57,344 nucleotides of DNA from Nocardioides lacusdianchii (GTDB taxonomy: Bacteria > Actinomycetota > Actinomycetes > Propionibacteriales > Nocardioidaceae). The first letter of the stretch is position 1. Each line of letters begins with the position of its first letter. Location of the stretch: contig NZ_JADHZD010000022.1 in assembly GCF_020102855.1 (NCBI RefSeq), positions 1 through 57,344 of the forward strand, written 5' to 3'. The notes beneath the pieces were generated by a model that saw only the letters and a program-made list of their open reading frames with translations, was not told the origin of the DNA and ran no database searches. The position numbers and the translations under genes were made by a program. This document shows positions 7,324-17,416 of this stretch, one piece after another.

Positions 7324-8694
7324 TCAGCGGTTGCGGCCCATCCACTCCTCGACGTCCGCCGACGAGCGGGGGAGCGAGGCCGAGAGGTTGGTGTGCCCGT
7401 CGGCGGTCACGAGGATGTCGTCCTCGATCCGGATGCCGATGCCGCGCAGCTCCGCGGGGACGAGCAGGTCGTCCTCCTGGAAGTAGAGGCCCGGCTCGAC
7501 GGTGAGCACCATGCCCTCGGCGAGGTCGCCCTTGGGGTAGATGTCGGCCGAGGCGCGGCCGCAGTCGTGCACGTCCATGCCGAGCATGTGGGAGGTGCCG
7601 TGCAGCGTCCAGCGGGCGTAGACCTTCGACTCGGGGTCGAGCGCCTCCTGGGCCGACACGGGCAGCAGGCCGAGGTCCTCGAGCCCGTGCGCCAGCACCT
7701 CCATCGCCGCGTGGTGGGCGGCCAGGAACGGGACGCCGGGGCGTACGGCCTCGATGCCCTTCTGCTGGGCGGTGAAGACCAGGTCGTAGAGGTCGCGCTG
7801 GAGCGGGGTGAAGGTGCCGTCGACGGGCAGTGTGCGCGTCACGTCGGCGGTGTAGAGGTTGCTGCCCTCGACGCCCATGTCGAGCAGCACGAGCTTGCCG
7901 GGCTCGATGGAGCCGGTGTTGTCGATCCAGTGCAGCGTCGTGGCGTGCGAGCCGCCCGCACAGATCGAGTCGTAGCCGATGTCGTTGCCCATCGCGCGGG
8001 CGCGGCGGAAGAACGTGCCCTCGATCCAGCGCTCGCCGAACTCCAGCACCCGGTCCCACTCGCGCACCGAGTCCTCGAAGCCGAGCGTGGTGATGTCGCA
8101 GGCCTCCTGGAGCTCGCCGACCTCCCACTCGTCCTTGACCAGCCGCAGCTCGTCGGCCACGCGGGCGAGGTCCTCGTCGGTGGTGACGTCGCGGGTCTTG
8201 CGGTCGTCGTCGAAGGACGGCAGGTCCTTGACGTGGCGGACCTCGATGCCGAGCGAGTCGGAGATCTCCTGCGCCGAGGGGCGGCGACCGGCCCACAGCT
8301 CGCCGTACTGCCGGTCGCGGAAGAACTCGTCGGTGTCGCGCTCGGAGCGCGGGCGGGCGTAGAGCACCGACTCGCCGTCCTCGATCACCAGCACGGCGTC
8401 GGAGGTCTGGTTGCCCGTGAAGTAGGTGTGTGCGGTGTCGGGACGGAAGCGGTAGTCGGTGTCGTTGGCGCGGACCTTGTAGGTGCCGGCGGGGAGCACG
8501 AGCCGGTCGTCGGGGAAGGCCTTCGCGAGGGCGGCACGGCGGGTCGCGGCGCGGTCGGCGACAGGGTGCCGCGGCATGTCCAGCGCCCGGTCGCCCCAGC
8601 CCTCGCGCATGAAGGCGGCGTAGGCGGCGGGCACCGCCGGGTCGTGCGACTCGGTCTTGGGCTCGGTGCTCTCGGGGGTCGTCTGCTCGCTCAC
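7324..8694 (-). CDS. pepP: Xaa-Pro aminopeptidase (aminopeptidase P family, M24B)
   Basis: A 456-residue cytosolic metallopeptidase that removes N-terminal residues preceding proline. The N-terminal half is the creatinase-like domain (YRFRPDTAHTYFTGN), and the C-terminal half is the pita-bread fold. Metal ligands are visible: Asp pair in LLDMGVEGSNLYTADVTRT, His in LHGTSHMLGMDVHD, Glu in LTVEPGLYF and Glu in GIRIEDD. A much longer frame runs upstream, but GTG 8694 is chosen because TACAGT ends six bases before it, matching the leaderless pattern, and because the homologous part begins there. Confidence 0.9.
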   Translation of the reverse strand: MSEQTTPESTEPKTESHDPAVPAAYAAFMREGWGDRALDMPRHPVADRAATRRAALAKAFPDDRLVLPAGTYKVRANDTDYRFRPDTAHTYFTGNQTSDAVLVIEDGESVLYARPRSERDTDEFFRDRQYGELWAGRRPSAQEISDSLGIEVRHVKDLPSFDDDRKTRDVTTDEDLARVADELRLVKDEWEVGELQEACDITTLGFEDSVREWDRVLEFGERWIEGTFFRRARAMGNDIGYDSICAGGSHATTLHWIDNTGSIEPGKLVLLDMGVEGSNLYTADVTRTLPVDGTFTPLQRDLYDLVFTAQQKGIEAVRPGVPFLAAHHAAMEVLAHGLEDLGLLPVSAQEALDPESKVYARWTLHGTSHMLGMDVHDCGRASADIYPKGDLAEGMVLTVEPGLYFQEDDLLVPAELRGIGIRIEDDILVTADGHTNLSASLPRSSADVEEWMGRNR

Positions 8695-8799
8695 GCGGTC
8701 ACTGTACGACGCGGGGGCCCCAGCCCACGAGGGCGTGGTGCACGCCCCTTGGGGTGCGGCAACCGCGGTCGAGGAGCCTTGCTCCGTTAGGGTCATACC

Positions 8800-9909
8800 A
8801 TGCATCGACGCCGCCGCGACAGCGTTGCCTTCACGGTCGTGGTGGCAGTCCTGGTGCTCGTCGGCGCCGCTGCGATGGCCCTCGTGGTCGCCCTCTCCGG
8901 GGCTCCGGGGACCCTCGCGCTGGCCGCGCTCCTCGCGGCCCTGCCGGTGGGTCCGCTCGTCGGATGCTTCATGTGGCTCGACCGCTACGAGCCCGAGCCG
9001 CGGGGCCTGCTCGCCGCGGGGCTGCTGTGGGGTGCGTTCGTCGCCACGGCCGCCGCGCTGGTGCTCCAGGTCCTCGGCATGGCCGGCGGCGCGAGCGAGT
9101 CCGACTCGGTCTCCGTCGTCGCGCCGGTGACCGAGGAGGTCACCAAGGGTGCCTTCCTGGTGCTGCTGCTGTGGTGGCGGCGCCACGAGCTCGACGGCGT
9201 GCTCGATGGCATCGTCTACGCCGGCATGGTCGGCATCGGCTTCGCCTTCACCGAGAACATCCTCTACCTCGCCGCCGCCTACAGCGGGACCGACGGCCTC
9301 GAGGGCGGCTCGGTGGCGCTGACCGCCACCTTCATCGTCCGGTGCCTGCTGAGCCCGTTCGCCCACCCGCTCTTCACGGTCTTCACCGGCATCGGCGTGG
9401 GGCTCGCGATCTCCAGCTCCCGCCCGCTCGTACGCCGCCTCGCACCCATCGTCGGGCTCGCGCTCGCCGCTCTGCTGCACGGGCTGTGGAACTACTCCAC
9501 GATCCAGGGCACGTTCCTCGTCGTCTACGCCACGCTGATGCTGCCGGCCTTCCTCGGCGTGGTGGCGTTCGCGGTCTACCGCCGGCGCTCCGAGCGGCCG
9601 CTCCTGGCCGAGGCGCTGCAGGACGCCGCCGAGCGCGGCCTCCTGCCCGCCACCGACATCCCGTGGCTGGTGGACCTCCGGGCCCGCAGGCACGCACGCC
9701 GCTGGGCGCTCCACCACGGAGGCAAGCAGGCCGAGCGCGGCATGCGCGAGTACCAGGCGGCGGCCATCGAGCTGGGCTACCTCCACCACCGCTACCTCCG
9801 CGGCACCGCTCCGGACGACTTCGCCGTCCGCGGGCAGGAGCACGTCGAGGAGCTGCGGCTCATCCGCCCCTACATCTCCTTCCCCGGACAGGTGGTACCC
9901 ACCCGATGA
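8800..9909 (+). CDS. PrsW-family intramembrane metalloprotease (glutamic-type CPBP-like)
   Basis: A 369-residue membrane protein with about eight hydrophobic segments. PrsW motifs are present: APVTEEVTK with the EExxK signature, FTENILY with the conserved Glu-Asn, and LLHGLWN with a His near the last membrane spans. PrsW cleaves anti-sigma factors inside the membrane in Bacillus, but most actinobacterial members have no known substrate. A soluble C-terminal tail of ~100 residues follows. The hexamer TAGGGT ends six bases before the ATG, suggesting a leaderless transcript. The stop overlaps the next start (ATGA), so it is coupled to the dynamin-like GTPase. Confidence 0.85.
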   Translation: MHRRRRDSVAFTVVVAVLVLVGAAAMALVVALSGAPGTLALAALLAALPVGPLVGCFMWLDRYEPEPRGLLAAGLLWGAFVATAAALVLQVLGMAGGASESDSVSVVAPVTEEVTKGAFLVLLLWWRRHELDGVLDGIVYAGMVGIGFAFTENILYLAAAYSGTDGLEGGSVALTATFIVRCLLSPFAHPLFTVFTGIGVGLAISSSRPLVRRLAPIVGLALAALLHGLWNYSTIQGTFLVVYATLMLPAFLGVVAFAVYRRRSERPLLAEALQDAAERGLLPATDIPWLVDLRARRHARRWALHHGGKQAERGMREYQAAAIELGYLHHRYLRGTAPDDFAVRGQEHVEELRLIRPYISFPGQVVPTR

Positions 9910-11699
9910 GCGAGCCCGAGGCGGACCAGACGCCGTTCCCCGGCCGTCGTACGCCCGACGCCACGACCGCGATGGTGACCGCCCTCGTGCGGCTGCGCGG
10001 GGCGCTGCAGGAGGCCCGGCTGCCGCTGGAGCTGCCCGGCGCCGAGGAGCAGCGTGCGGCCCGTGCCGAGATGGTCGACCAGCTCGAGGACTACGTCATC
10101 CCGCGCCTGATGACCCTCGACGCACCGCTGCTCGCGGTCGTCGGCGGTTCCACCGGCGCCGGCAAGTCGACCCTGGTGAACTCGCTCGTCGGCACCCGCG
10201 TCACCACGCCGGGCGTGCTGCGCCCCACGACCCGCTCGCCGGTGCTGGTGCACCACCCCGACGACGCGAAGTGGTTCGGCCAGGACCGGCTGCTGCCCGA
10301 GCTCGAGCGCGTCACCCGGCAGACCAACGACCCCGAGGCGCTCCAGCTCGTCGCCTCGCCCGCGATGTCGCCGGGCCTGGCGATCCTCGACGCCCCCGAC
10401 ATCGACTCGGTCGAGGAGCGCAACCGCGTGCTTGCGGCCCAGCTGCTCGCCGCCGCCGACCTGTGGCTCTTCGTCACCTCGGCCGCGCGCTACGCCGACC
10501 AGGTGCCGTGGGACTTCCTGCGCAAGGCCGCCGAGCGCTCGGCAGCCGTGGCGATCGTGCTCGACCGCACGCCTGCCGACGCGGTCGACACCATCGCCAC
10601 CCACCTCGCGCGGATGCTCGCCAGCCGCGGCCTGAAGGACTCCCCGCTCTTCACCGTCGAGGAGGGCGAGGTCTCCGAGATGGGGTTGCTGCCCTCGGAC
10701 TCGGTGATCGACATCCGCCGCTGGCTCCAGGCGCTCGCCGACGACCAGGACGCCCGCGCCGCGGTCGTCCAGCAGACCCTCGACGGTGCGATCCGCACGC
10801 TCGGTCGGCGTACGCACACCGTCGCCGACGCCGCGACCGAGCAGACCGATGCCGTACGCCGCCTCCGCGAGGACGCCAACGAGGCCTACGACCGGGCCGT
10901 GAAGGCGGTCGGCGAGGCCTCGGCCGACGGCTCGCTGCTGCGCGGCGAGGTGCTGGCCCGCTGGCAGGAGTTCGTCGGCACCGGGGAGCTGCTCAAGACG
11001 CTCGAGACGCGCGTCGGATGGATCCGCGACCGGGTCGTCAACGCGGTCAAGGGCAAGCCGCAGCAGGCCGAGCGCGTCACCGTCGCCGTCGAGTCCGGGC
11101 TCGAGACCCTCATCCTCGAGCACGCCGAGGCCGCCGCCGAGCGTGCCGAGGCGTCGTGGCGCGGCACCGCCGCCGGTCAGATCCTGCTCCGCGACGCCGG
11201 CGAGGACCTCGGTCGTGCGTCCCGTGACTTCCGTCGCCGTGCCGAGCGCGCCGTGCGCGACTGGCAGGACGACGTGCTCGAGATGGTGCGCAGCGAGGGC
11301 GCCGACAAGCGCTCCACCGCGCGCTTCCTGGCCTTCGGCGTCAACGGCCTCGCGGTCGCGCTGATGATCGTCGTCTTCGCCCACACCGGCGGCCTCCTGG
11401 TCGGCGCGGAGGCGGGCATCGCCGGCGGCTCGGCGCTCCTGGGGCAGAAGCTGCTCGAGGCGGTCTTCGGCGACCAGGCGGTGCGCAGCCTCGCCGAGCG
11501 CGCGCGCCAGCGGCTCGAGTCCTCGATGAGCGACCTGCTCGACGCCGAGCGACGCCGCTACACCGACCTCCTCGACAGCCTCGAGATCTCGCCCGAGGCG
11601 CCCGAGCGAATGCGCTCCGCGGCCCGCAAGGTCGACGACCTCCGCTACGCCGCGACGCAGCAGCCCCAGGGTTCGGACGCTCCCGAGAGCGCCCCCTAG
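9906..11699 (+). CDS. Dynamin-like membrane GTPase (first of a pair)
   Basis: A 597-residue GTPase. The P-loop is GGSTGAGKS (80-88), and the switch II region is LDAPDIDS (about 161-168), with Asp-Pro-Asp instead of DxxG as in bacterial dynamins. The G4 position reads VLDRTPAD, so the NKxD motif is degenerate. A long helical region (about 250-470) is followed by two hydrophobic segments around 470-520 (FGVNGLAVALMIVVF and neighbours), then an amphipathic tail. This layout fits bacterial dynamin-like proteins that bind or reshape the inner membrane. Its ATG overlaps the prsW stop, and a second GTPase gene follows 43 bases downstream. Confidence 0.8.
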   Translation: MSEPEADQTPFPGRRTPDATTAMVTALVRLRGALQEARLPLELPGAEEQRAARAEMVDQLEDYVIPRLMTLDAPLLAVVGGSTGAGKSTLVNSLVGTRVTTPGVLRPTTRSPVLVHHPDDAKWFGQDRLLPELERVTRQTNDPEALQLVASPAMSPGLAILDAPDIDSVEERNRVLAAQLLAAADLWLFVTSAARYADQVPWDFLRKAAERSAAVAIVLDRTPADAVDTIATHLARMLASRGLKDSPLFTVEEGEVSEMGLLPSDSVIDIRRWLQALADDQDARAAVVQQTLDGAIRTLGRRTHTVADAATEQTDAVRRLREDANEAYDRAVKAVGEASADGSLLRGEVLARWQEFVGTGELLKTLETRVGWIRDRVVNAVKGKPQQAERVTVAVESGLETLILEHAEAAAERAEASWRGTAAGQILLRDAGEDLGRASRDFRRRAERAVRDWQDDVLEMVRSEGADKRSTARFLAFGVNGLAVALMIVVFAHTGGLLVGAEAGIAGGSALLGQKLLEAVFGDQAVRSLAERARQRLESSMSDLLDAERRRYTDLLDSLEISPEAPERMRSAARKVDDLRYAATQQPQGSDAPESAP

Positions 11700-11742
11700 G
11701 GTTGAGTCCCCAACAACCGCACCACCCAACCGTGAGGGAGTC

Positions 11743-13398
11743 ATGACGTCGTTGCTCGAAGGGGCCAAGAAGCTGGTCACCCGGAGCTCTGACATCGGAG
11801 CCCGCGTCGACGGGCTCGAGCGCGCCGCCACGGCCGCCCGCGGACGCGTCGACGACGCCGTCGTGGACGACGCGGAGAAGGTCGCCGCCCGCGCGGCAGG
11901 TCGCCTCAAGCTGTCCGCCGACCACACCGTCGTCGCGCTCGCCGGCGCGACCGGCTCGGGCAAGTCCTCCACCTTCAACGCACTGAGCGGACTCGAGCTC
12001 GCCGCGGTCGGCGTACGCCGTCCCACCACGTCGTGGGCCACGGCCTGCGTGTGGGGCAAGGAGGGCGCCGAGGAGCTGCTCGAGTGGCTCGGCATCCCCT
12101 CGCGCCACCAGGTCACCCGCGACTCGATGCTCTCCAAGGCCGACGAGGACGTCGAGCTGCGCGGCGTGGTGCTCCTCGACCTCCCCGACCACGACTCCAC
12201 CGAGGTCTCCCACCACCTCGAGGTCGAGCGCCTGGTGCAGCTCGCCGACATGCTGGTGTGGGTGCTCGATCCCCAGAAGTACGCCGACGCCGCCATCCAC
12301 GACCGCTTCCTCAAGCCGCTGTCGGGGCACCGCGACGTGATGCTGGTGGTGCTCAACCACATCGACACCGTGCCGGAGGACCGGCGCGCCTCGATGATCG
12401 AGGACGTGAGCCGCCTGCTCGAGGCCGACGGCCTGGCCGGCGTCCCGGTGCTCGGCGTGAGCGCGCGCCACGGCTGGGGCGTCGACGAGCTGCGCGGCAT
12501 GATCGCCGAGCGCGTCGCGGCCAAGAAGGTCACCCGCTCGCGCCTCGAGGCCGACGTGAAGAGCGCCGCCCAGCGCCTCCAGGAGGCCACCGGCACCGGC
12601 AAGGCGCCGACCCTGTCGAAGGAGCGGATCGCCGCCCTCGACGACGCCTTCGCCGAGGCGGCCGGCGTGCCGACCGTCGTGAAGGCCGTCGCCGACTCCA
12701 CCCGCCTGCGGGCCAACCGCGCGACCGGGTGGCCGGTGACGGCGTGGTTCTCCCGGCTCAAGCCCGACCCGCTCAAGCGCCTGCACCTCGACCTCGGCGC
12801 GTCCGGCAAGGAGCTCACCGGCACCGCGCGCACCTCGGTGCCCAAGGCCACCGGAGTCCAGCGCGCCCGCGTCGACACCGAGGTCCGCGCCCTGGCCGAC
12901 CACGTCGGCGAGGGCATGTCCCCCGCCTGGGCCTCTGCCGTCCGGGCAGCCTCCGTCTCCCGCCTGCCCGACCTCGGGGACCGGCTCGACCGGGCGGTCG
13001 CCTCGACCGACCTCGGTGCCGCGAAGATCCCCGTGTGGGCCGGCCTCGTGCGCGTCCTTCAGTACGTCCTGATCGTCTCCGCAGTCCTCGGCGCCGGGTG
13101 GCTGGCGCTGCTCGCCTTCGGCTCGTACGCCCGGCTGCCCGAGCCGCCCACCCCGGAGGTCGGCGCCTTCCCGCTGCCGACGCTGATGCTGCTGGGCGGG
13201 GTGGGGCTGGGCATCCTCCTGGCACTGGTGTGCCGCTGGCTGGTGTCGCTCACCGCGAGGTCGCGCGCGCGCTCGGCGGACAAGCGCCTGCGCGAGGCGA
13301 TCTCCGAGGTGTCCGCGGAGGTCGTCGTCGCCCCGATCCAGGCCGAGCTCGCGTCCTACGCCGAGGTCCGCGACGGCCTCACCACCGCCCTGCGCTGA
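11743..13398 (+). CDS. Dynamin/Era-like membrane GTPase (second of a pair)
   Basis: A 551-residue GTPase with the P-loop GATGSGKSS (68-76), switch II LDLPDHDS (about 145-152) and an intact G4 motif NHID (205-208). The two Asp in LPDHD replace the usual DxxG. After a helical middle part come two membrane segments near residues 435-458 and 475-500, with a short Pro-rich loop between, and a basic C-terminal helix. It differs from its upstream neighbour in sequence but has the same plan, suggesting a heteromeric pair like actinobacterial DynA/DynB. The start has GAGGGAG about five bases before ATG. The stop is followed by 285 non-coding bases. Confidence 0.78.
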   Translation: MTSLLEGAKKLVTRSSDIGARVDGLERAATAARGRVDDAVVDDAEKVAARAAGRLKLSADHTVVALAGATGSGKSSTFNALSGLELAAVGVRRPTTSWATACVWGKEGAEELLEWLGIPSRHQVTRDSMLSKADEDVELRGVVLLDLPDHDSTEVSHHLEVERLVQLADMLVWVLDPQKYADAAIHDRFLKPLSGHRDVMLVVLNHIDTVPEDRRASMIEDVSRLLEADGLAGVPVLGVSARHGWGVDELRGMIAERVAAKKVTRSRLEADVKSAAQRLQEATGTGKAPTLSKERIAALDDAFAEAAGVPTVVKAVADSTRLRANRATGWPVTAWFSRLKPDPLKRLHLDLGASGKELTGTARTSVPKATGVQRARVDTEVRALADHVGEGMSPAWASAVRAASVSRLPDLGDRLDRAVASTDLGAAKIPVWAGLVRVLQYVLIVSAVLGAGWLALLAFGSYARLPEPPTPEVGAFPLPTLMLLGGVGLGILLALVCRWLVSLTARSRARSADKRLREAISEVSAEVVVAPIQAELASYAEVRDGLTTALR

Positions 13399-13552
13399 CG
13401 GTCTCCGGCCAGCGCTGGCCTGCTGTCTCCGGCGGGGGTCGAGCGGACCAACGGCCGCTCAACGGCCGCCATGCCGGCCGTCCAGCGTCCAGGCCGTACG
13501 TCCAGTCCGGACCGGGGCCTCGCGCCCCATCGACGACGGACCGAGCCAGGAA

Positions 13553-13588
13553 CTGTCCACAGCGGCTCGTGTTCGGGTGTTGTCCACA
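13553..13588 (+). promoter_or_regulatory. Two DnaA-box-like sites upstream of ssb
   Basis: CTGTCCACA (13553-13561) and TTGTCCACA (13580-13588) lie 27 bases apart in direct orientation, 95-130 bases before the ssb start. TTGTCCACA is the DnaA box favoured in Streptomyces and other high-GC actinobacteria. The rest of this 285-base gap shows no other gene or strong hairpin. A role in coupling ssb transcription to DnaA is inferred only. Confidence 0.4.
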
Positions 13589-13683
13589 GCTCCACGCGTC
13601 TACGGGCCGTGCCTGTCGGTCCGAGCGACGAACCTCGGAGGACCGCGGCGGAACCACCGCCGCCGAGTCCAGGAGGCATCCCG

Positions 13684-14094
13684 ATGTACGACACCCAGAT
13701 CACCCTGACCGGCTGGATCGGCGGCGACGTGACGCTGCGCGAGCTCGCCGAGGGCCGCCAGGTCGCCTCGTTCCGCGTCGCCTGCACCCCCAGCCGCTAC
13801 CGCGACGGCGAGTGGGTCCGTGGCACCACCTCGTGGCACACCGTGAAGGCGTGGAACCGGCTCGCGCGCCACGTCGCCGACTCGCTGAGCAGCGGCGACC
13901 CCGTCGTCGTGCACGGTCGGCTCGTCGCCGACGTGTGGGAGCGCGAGGGCAAGCCGCAGACCTCCTTCGAGGTGGTCGCCACCTCCGTCGGCCACGACCT
14001 GAGCCACGGCACGACCAGGTTCGCCAAGGCCGTGGCGCCCGAGGTCGCCGAGGTGCAGCCGATGACGAGCGCTGAGGAGCCGCAGGCGGCCTGA
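13684..14094 (+). CDS. ssb: Single-stranded DNA-binding protein (short paralogue)
   Basis: A 136-residue protein with one OB fold: YDTQITLTGWIGGDVTLREL at the start, the conserved TTSWHTVKAWNRLA core with aromatic DNA-stacking residues, and VHGRLVADVWE. The C-terminus ends EEPQAA and lacks the acidic DDDIPF-type tip of the main replicative SSB. This is therefore probably a second SSB, of the kind linked to recombination, competence or development in actinobacteria. A strong AGGAGG lies seven bases before ATG 13684. The gene ends two bases before the convergent stop at 14097. Confidence 0.9.
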   Translation: MYDTQITLTGWIGGDVTLRELAEGRQVASFRVACTPSRYRDGEWVRGTTSWHTVKAWNRLARHVADSLSSGDPVVVHGRLVADVWEREGKPQTSFEVVATSVGHDLSHGTTRFAKAVAPEVAEVQPMTSAEEPQAA

Positions 14095-14096
14095 GC

Positions 14097-14969
14097 TCAC
14101 GGCTGGTAGGACGTCCACACCTGGTCGCGCACGATCGCCTCGAGCTGCGCCATCGTCAGGGGCGGTCGGGGCGCCGTGATCGGGGACTCGGCGCCCCACT
14201 TGTCGTCGTCGGTGTTGGCGGTGGCGCCGTAGACGATGCCGTCGCCGAAGACCACGACCACCTCGACGATCCTGACGTCCCCCATCACCGTGGTGCTGCG
14301 CCGACCGGTCCGTTCGCCGCCGGGGCCGCGGATCTCGGTGCAGGAGGTCGTGCTGGGACCCAGATCCCCCGGGCAGGTGAGCCAGCCGTCCTGCACGCCC
14401 ACCTCGAAGGTGGCCTCCTCCGCGCCGACGCCCTCCAGCGCGACAGGGGCCGTCCTTGCCGGCCACATCATGATGTTCACGTTGCCCGTGGCGACCTCGC
14501 CGCCGGCAGAAACGCCGAGGGTCGAGTTGATGAAGCCGTGGGCGGGGCCGCCCTGCTCGGTGTCGCCTGCGAGCGGGCCCGTAGCGGTGAGGATCACCCC
14601 GTCGGGCAGGATCCCGGTCAGGGTCTCGACCATCTCGTTGGCTGGCATGTCCCACCAGCCGCTCGGCGTCTGCGGCAGACCCGGCTCGGGCGCTGCCGGC
14701 TGCGTCGCGACGAGGTCGCTGCTCCGGGTGGCGGCTCCGCCCCCGGCAGCCAGCCACGGTCCCGCCGCGCCGACCGCGAGTCCGGCGGCGACGGCGGCCG
14801 CGGCGACGGTCACCCGGCGGCGGGCACGCAGCCGCCGGCCTCGGGCAAGTGCTGCGCCCGGCAGGTCGAGAGGGGGCCGCGCGTCTGCCATGGCGGCCTC
14901 GATGACGGTGCGGACGTAGGCCTCGTCGGAGCCGGGCAGGGGGGCGGCGTCGGTGCGGTGGGTGCTCAT
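14097..14969 (-). CDS. Single-span membrane protein, putative partner of the ECF sigma factor
   Basis: A 290-residue protein with a ~55-residue cytoplasmic N-terminus ending in a basic RGRRLRARRR stretch, one membrane segment (VTVAAAAVAAGLAVGAAGPWLA) and a ~210-residue extracytoplasmic domain with two Cys (in LTCPGD and TTSCTE). The position directly after a SigE-type ECF sigma gene, with the ATG overlapping its stop, suggests an anti-sigma factor or signal sensor. The N-terminus, however, shows no HxxxCxxC zinc motif. No named domain is recognised in the outer part. Confidence 0.65.
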   Translation of the reverse strand: MSTHRTDAAPLPGSDEAYVRTVIEAAMADARPPLDLPGAALARGRRLRARRRVTVAAAAVAAGLAVGAAGPWLAAGGGAATRSSDLVATQPAAPEPGLPQTPSGWWDMPANEMVETLTGILPDGVILTATGPLAGDTEQGGPAHGFINSTLGVSAGGEVATGNVNIMMWPARTAPVALEGVGAEEATFEVGVQDGWLTCPGDLGPSTTSCTEIRGPGGERTGRRSTTVMGDVRIVEVVVVFGDGIVYGATANTDDDKWGAESPITAPRPPLTMAQLEAIVRDQVWTSYQP

Positions 14970-15487
14970 CGGGAACCCTTCGGGAGCAGGAACGGGTCGC
15001 GCACGTCGTCGAGCTGGGTGCGCAGGGTGGCAAGGGCACGTAGCGAACGGTTCTTCACCGCGGCGCTGCTCAGGTGGAGCGTGCGGGCGGTCTCCTCCAC
15101 GGAGCGGTCCTCCCAGTAGCGCAGCACGACCACCGCGCGGTCGAGCGGCGCCAGCGTGCGGAGGGCGGCCAGCAGCGTCAGGCGCAGCGCCGGGTCGTCG
15201 TCCTCCGTGCTGACGTCGTCGACCTCCGCCACTGCCACCTCGGTGCTGCTGCGGCGGCGCCGATCGCTGAGGAAGGTCTTCAGCACGATGCCGCTCACGT
15301 AGGCGGTCGGGTCGTCGGCCGCGCTCACCCGGCGCCAGTGGACGTACGCCTTGGCCAGCGCCGTCTGGAGCAGGTCCTCGGCCGCGACCGACGACGTGGT
15401 CAGCAACCACGCCTTGCGGTGGAGCTGGGGTGAGGCGGACGCGACGAACGAGGTGAACTCCTCGTCGACGCCGGTGCTCCCACGCAT
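14966..15487 (-). CDS. ECF RNA polymerase sigma factor, SigE family (TIGR02983-like)
   Basis: A 173-residue ECF sigma factor. Region 2 begins at FTSFVASASPQLHRKAWLLT and includes AEDLLQTALAKAYVHW, the DLxQ-type core-binding part. Region 4 is LAPLDRAVVVLRYWED..SVEETARTLHLSSAAVKNRSLRAL, a clear helix-turn-helix for the -35 element. The SFVAS opening and size match the actinobacterial SigE-70 subgroup. The stop codon overlaps the ATG of the downstream membrane protein. No separate autoregulated promoter could be recognised in the 137 bases before it. Confidence 0.88.
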   Translation of the reverse strand: MRGSTGVDEEFTSFVASASPQLHRKAWLLTTSSVAAEDLLQTALAKAYVHWRRVSAADDPTAYVSGIVLKTFLSDRRRRSSTEVAVAEVDDVSTEDDDPALRLTLLAALRTLAPLDRAVVVLRYWEDRSVEETARTLHLSSAAVKNRSLRALATLRTQLDDVRDPFLLPKGSR

Positions 15488-15624
15488 GGCATCCCCCTTC
15501 TGCAGGCCCCCTCGGTGGCGGCCCCCACCCTGCTCGACGCGGTGACCGCGGTGGATGGTCTCAGGTCCGCTGCGTCCCGGGCGCGATTGTCGGGCGGGGT
15601 CCGGTTCCCCGTAGGCTCGCCCGC

Positions 15625-17307
<1,683 letters not shown>

Positions 17308-17318
17308 TGAGACGAGCA

Positions 17319-17345
17319 GCCGCCCGCGAGGAACGAGCGGGCGGC
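17319..17345. terminator. Hairpin after ettA
   Basis: GCCGCCCGC (17319-17327) pairs perfectly with GCGGGCGGC (17337-17345) around the loop GAGGAACGA. It lies 12 bases after the ettA stop and between convergent genes, so it can serve both. The same loop sequence recurs in the repeat copy just downstream. Confidence 0.6.
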
Positions 17346-17358
17346 GTGGGCTCGGCCA

Positions 17359-17413
17359 GGTCGAGTGGCCCCGCGACCGAGGAACGAGGTCGCGCAAGGG
17401 ACGTATCGAGACC
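17359..17413. repeat. Dispersed intergenic repeat, copy B (inverted GGTCTCGATAC type)
   Basis: Reading the minus strand, the order GGTCTCGATAC, TCGTTCCTCGGTCG, CACTCGACC matches copy A at 7271-7323, with different spacer sequence. An inner hairpin GCGACC/GGTCGC again has GAGGAACGA as its loop. The element ends four bases before the stop codon of the MarR gene. Conservation of the blocks but not of the arms suggests a spreading or gene-converted intergenic element. Confidence 0.65.
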
Positions 17414-17416
17414 CCG

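Noticed and set aside
8695..9843. Long N-terminal extension of the Xaa-Pro aminopeptidase
   Set aside because: The extension overlaps prsW in antisense, is low-complexity, and the homologous protein and leaderless motif both point to GTG 8694.
9870..12917. 1015-codon open frame on the minus strand opposite the two dynamin-like genes
   Set aside because: It is a shadow of high-GC codon bias; its protein is low-complexity, has no domain, and both plus-strand genes show complete GTPase motifs.
13553..13588. DnaA boxes considered as a replication origin
   Set aside because: Only two boxes, no AT-rich unwinding region, and no dnaA, dnaN or recF nearby.
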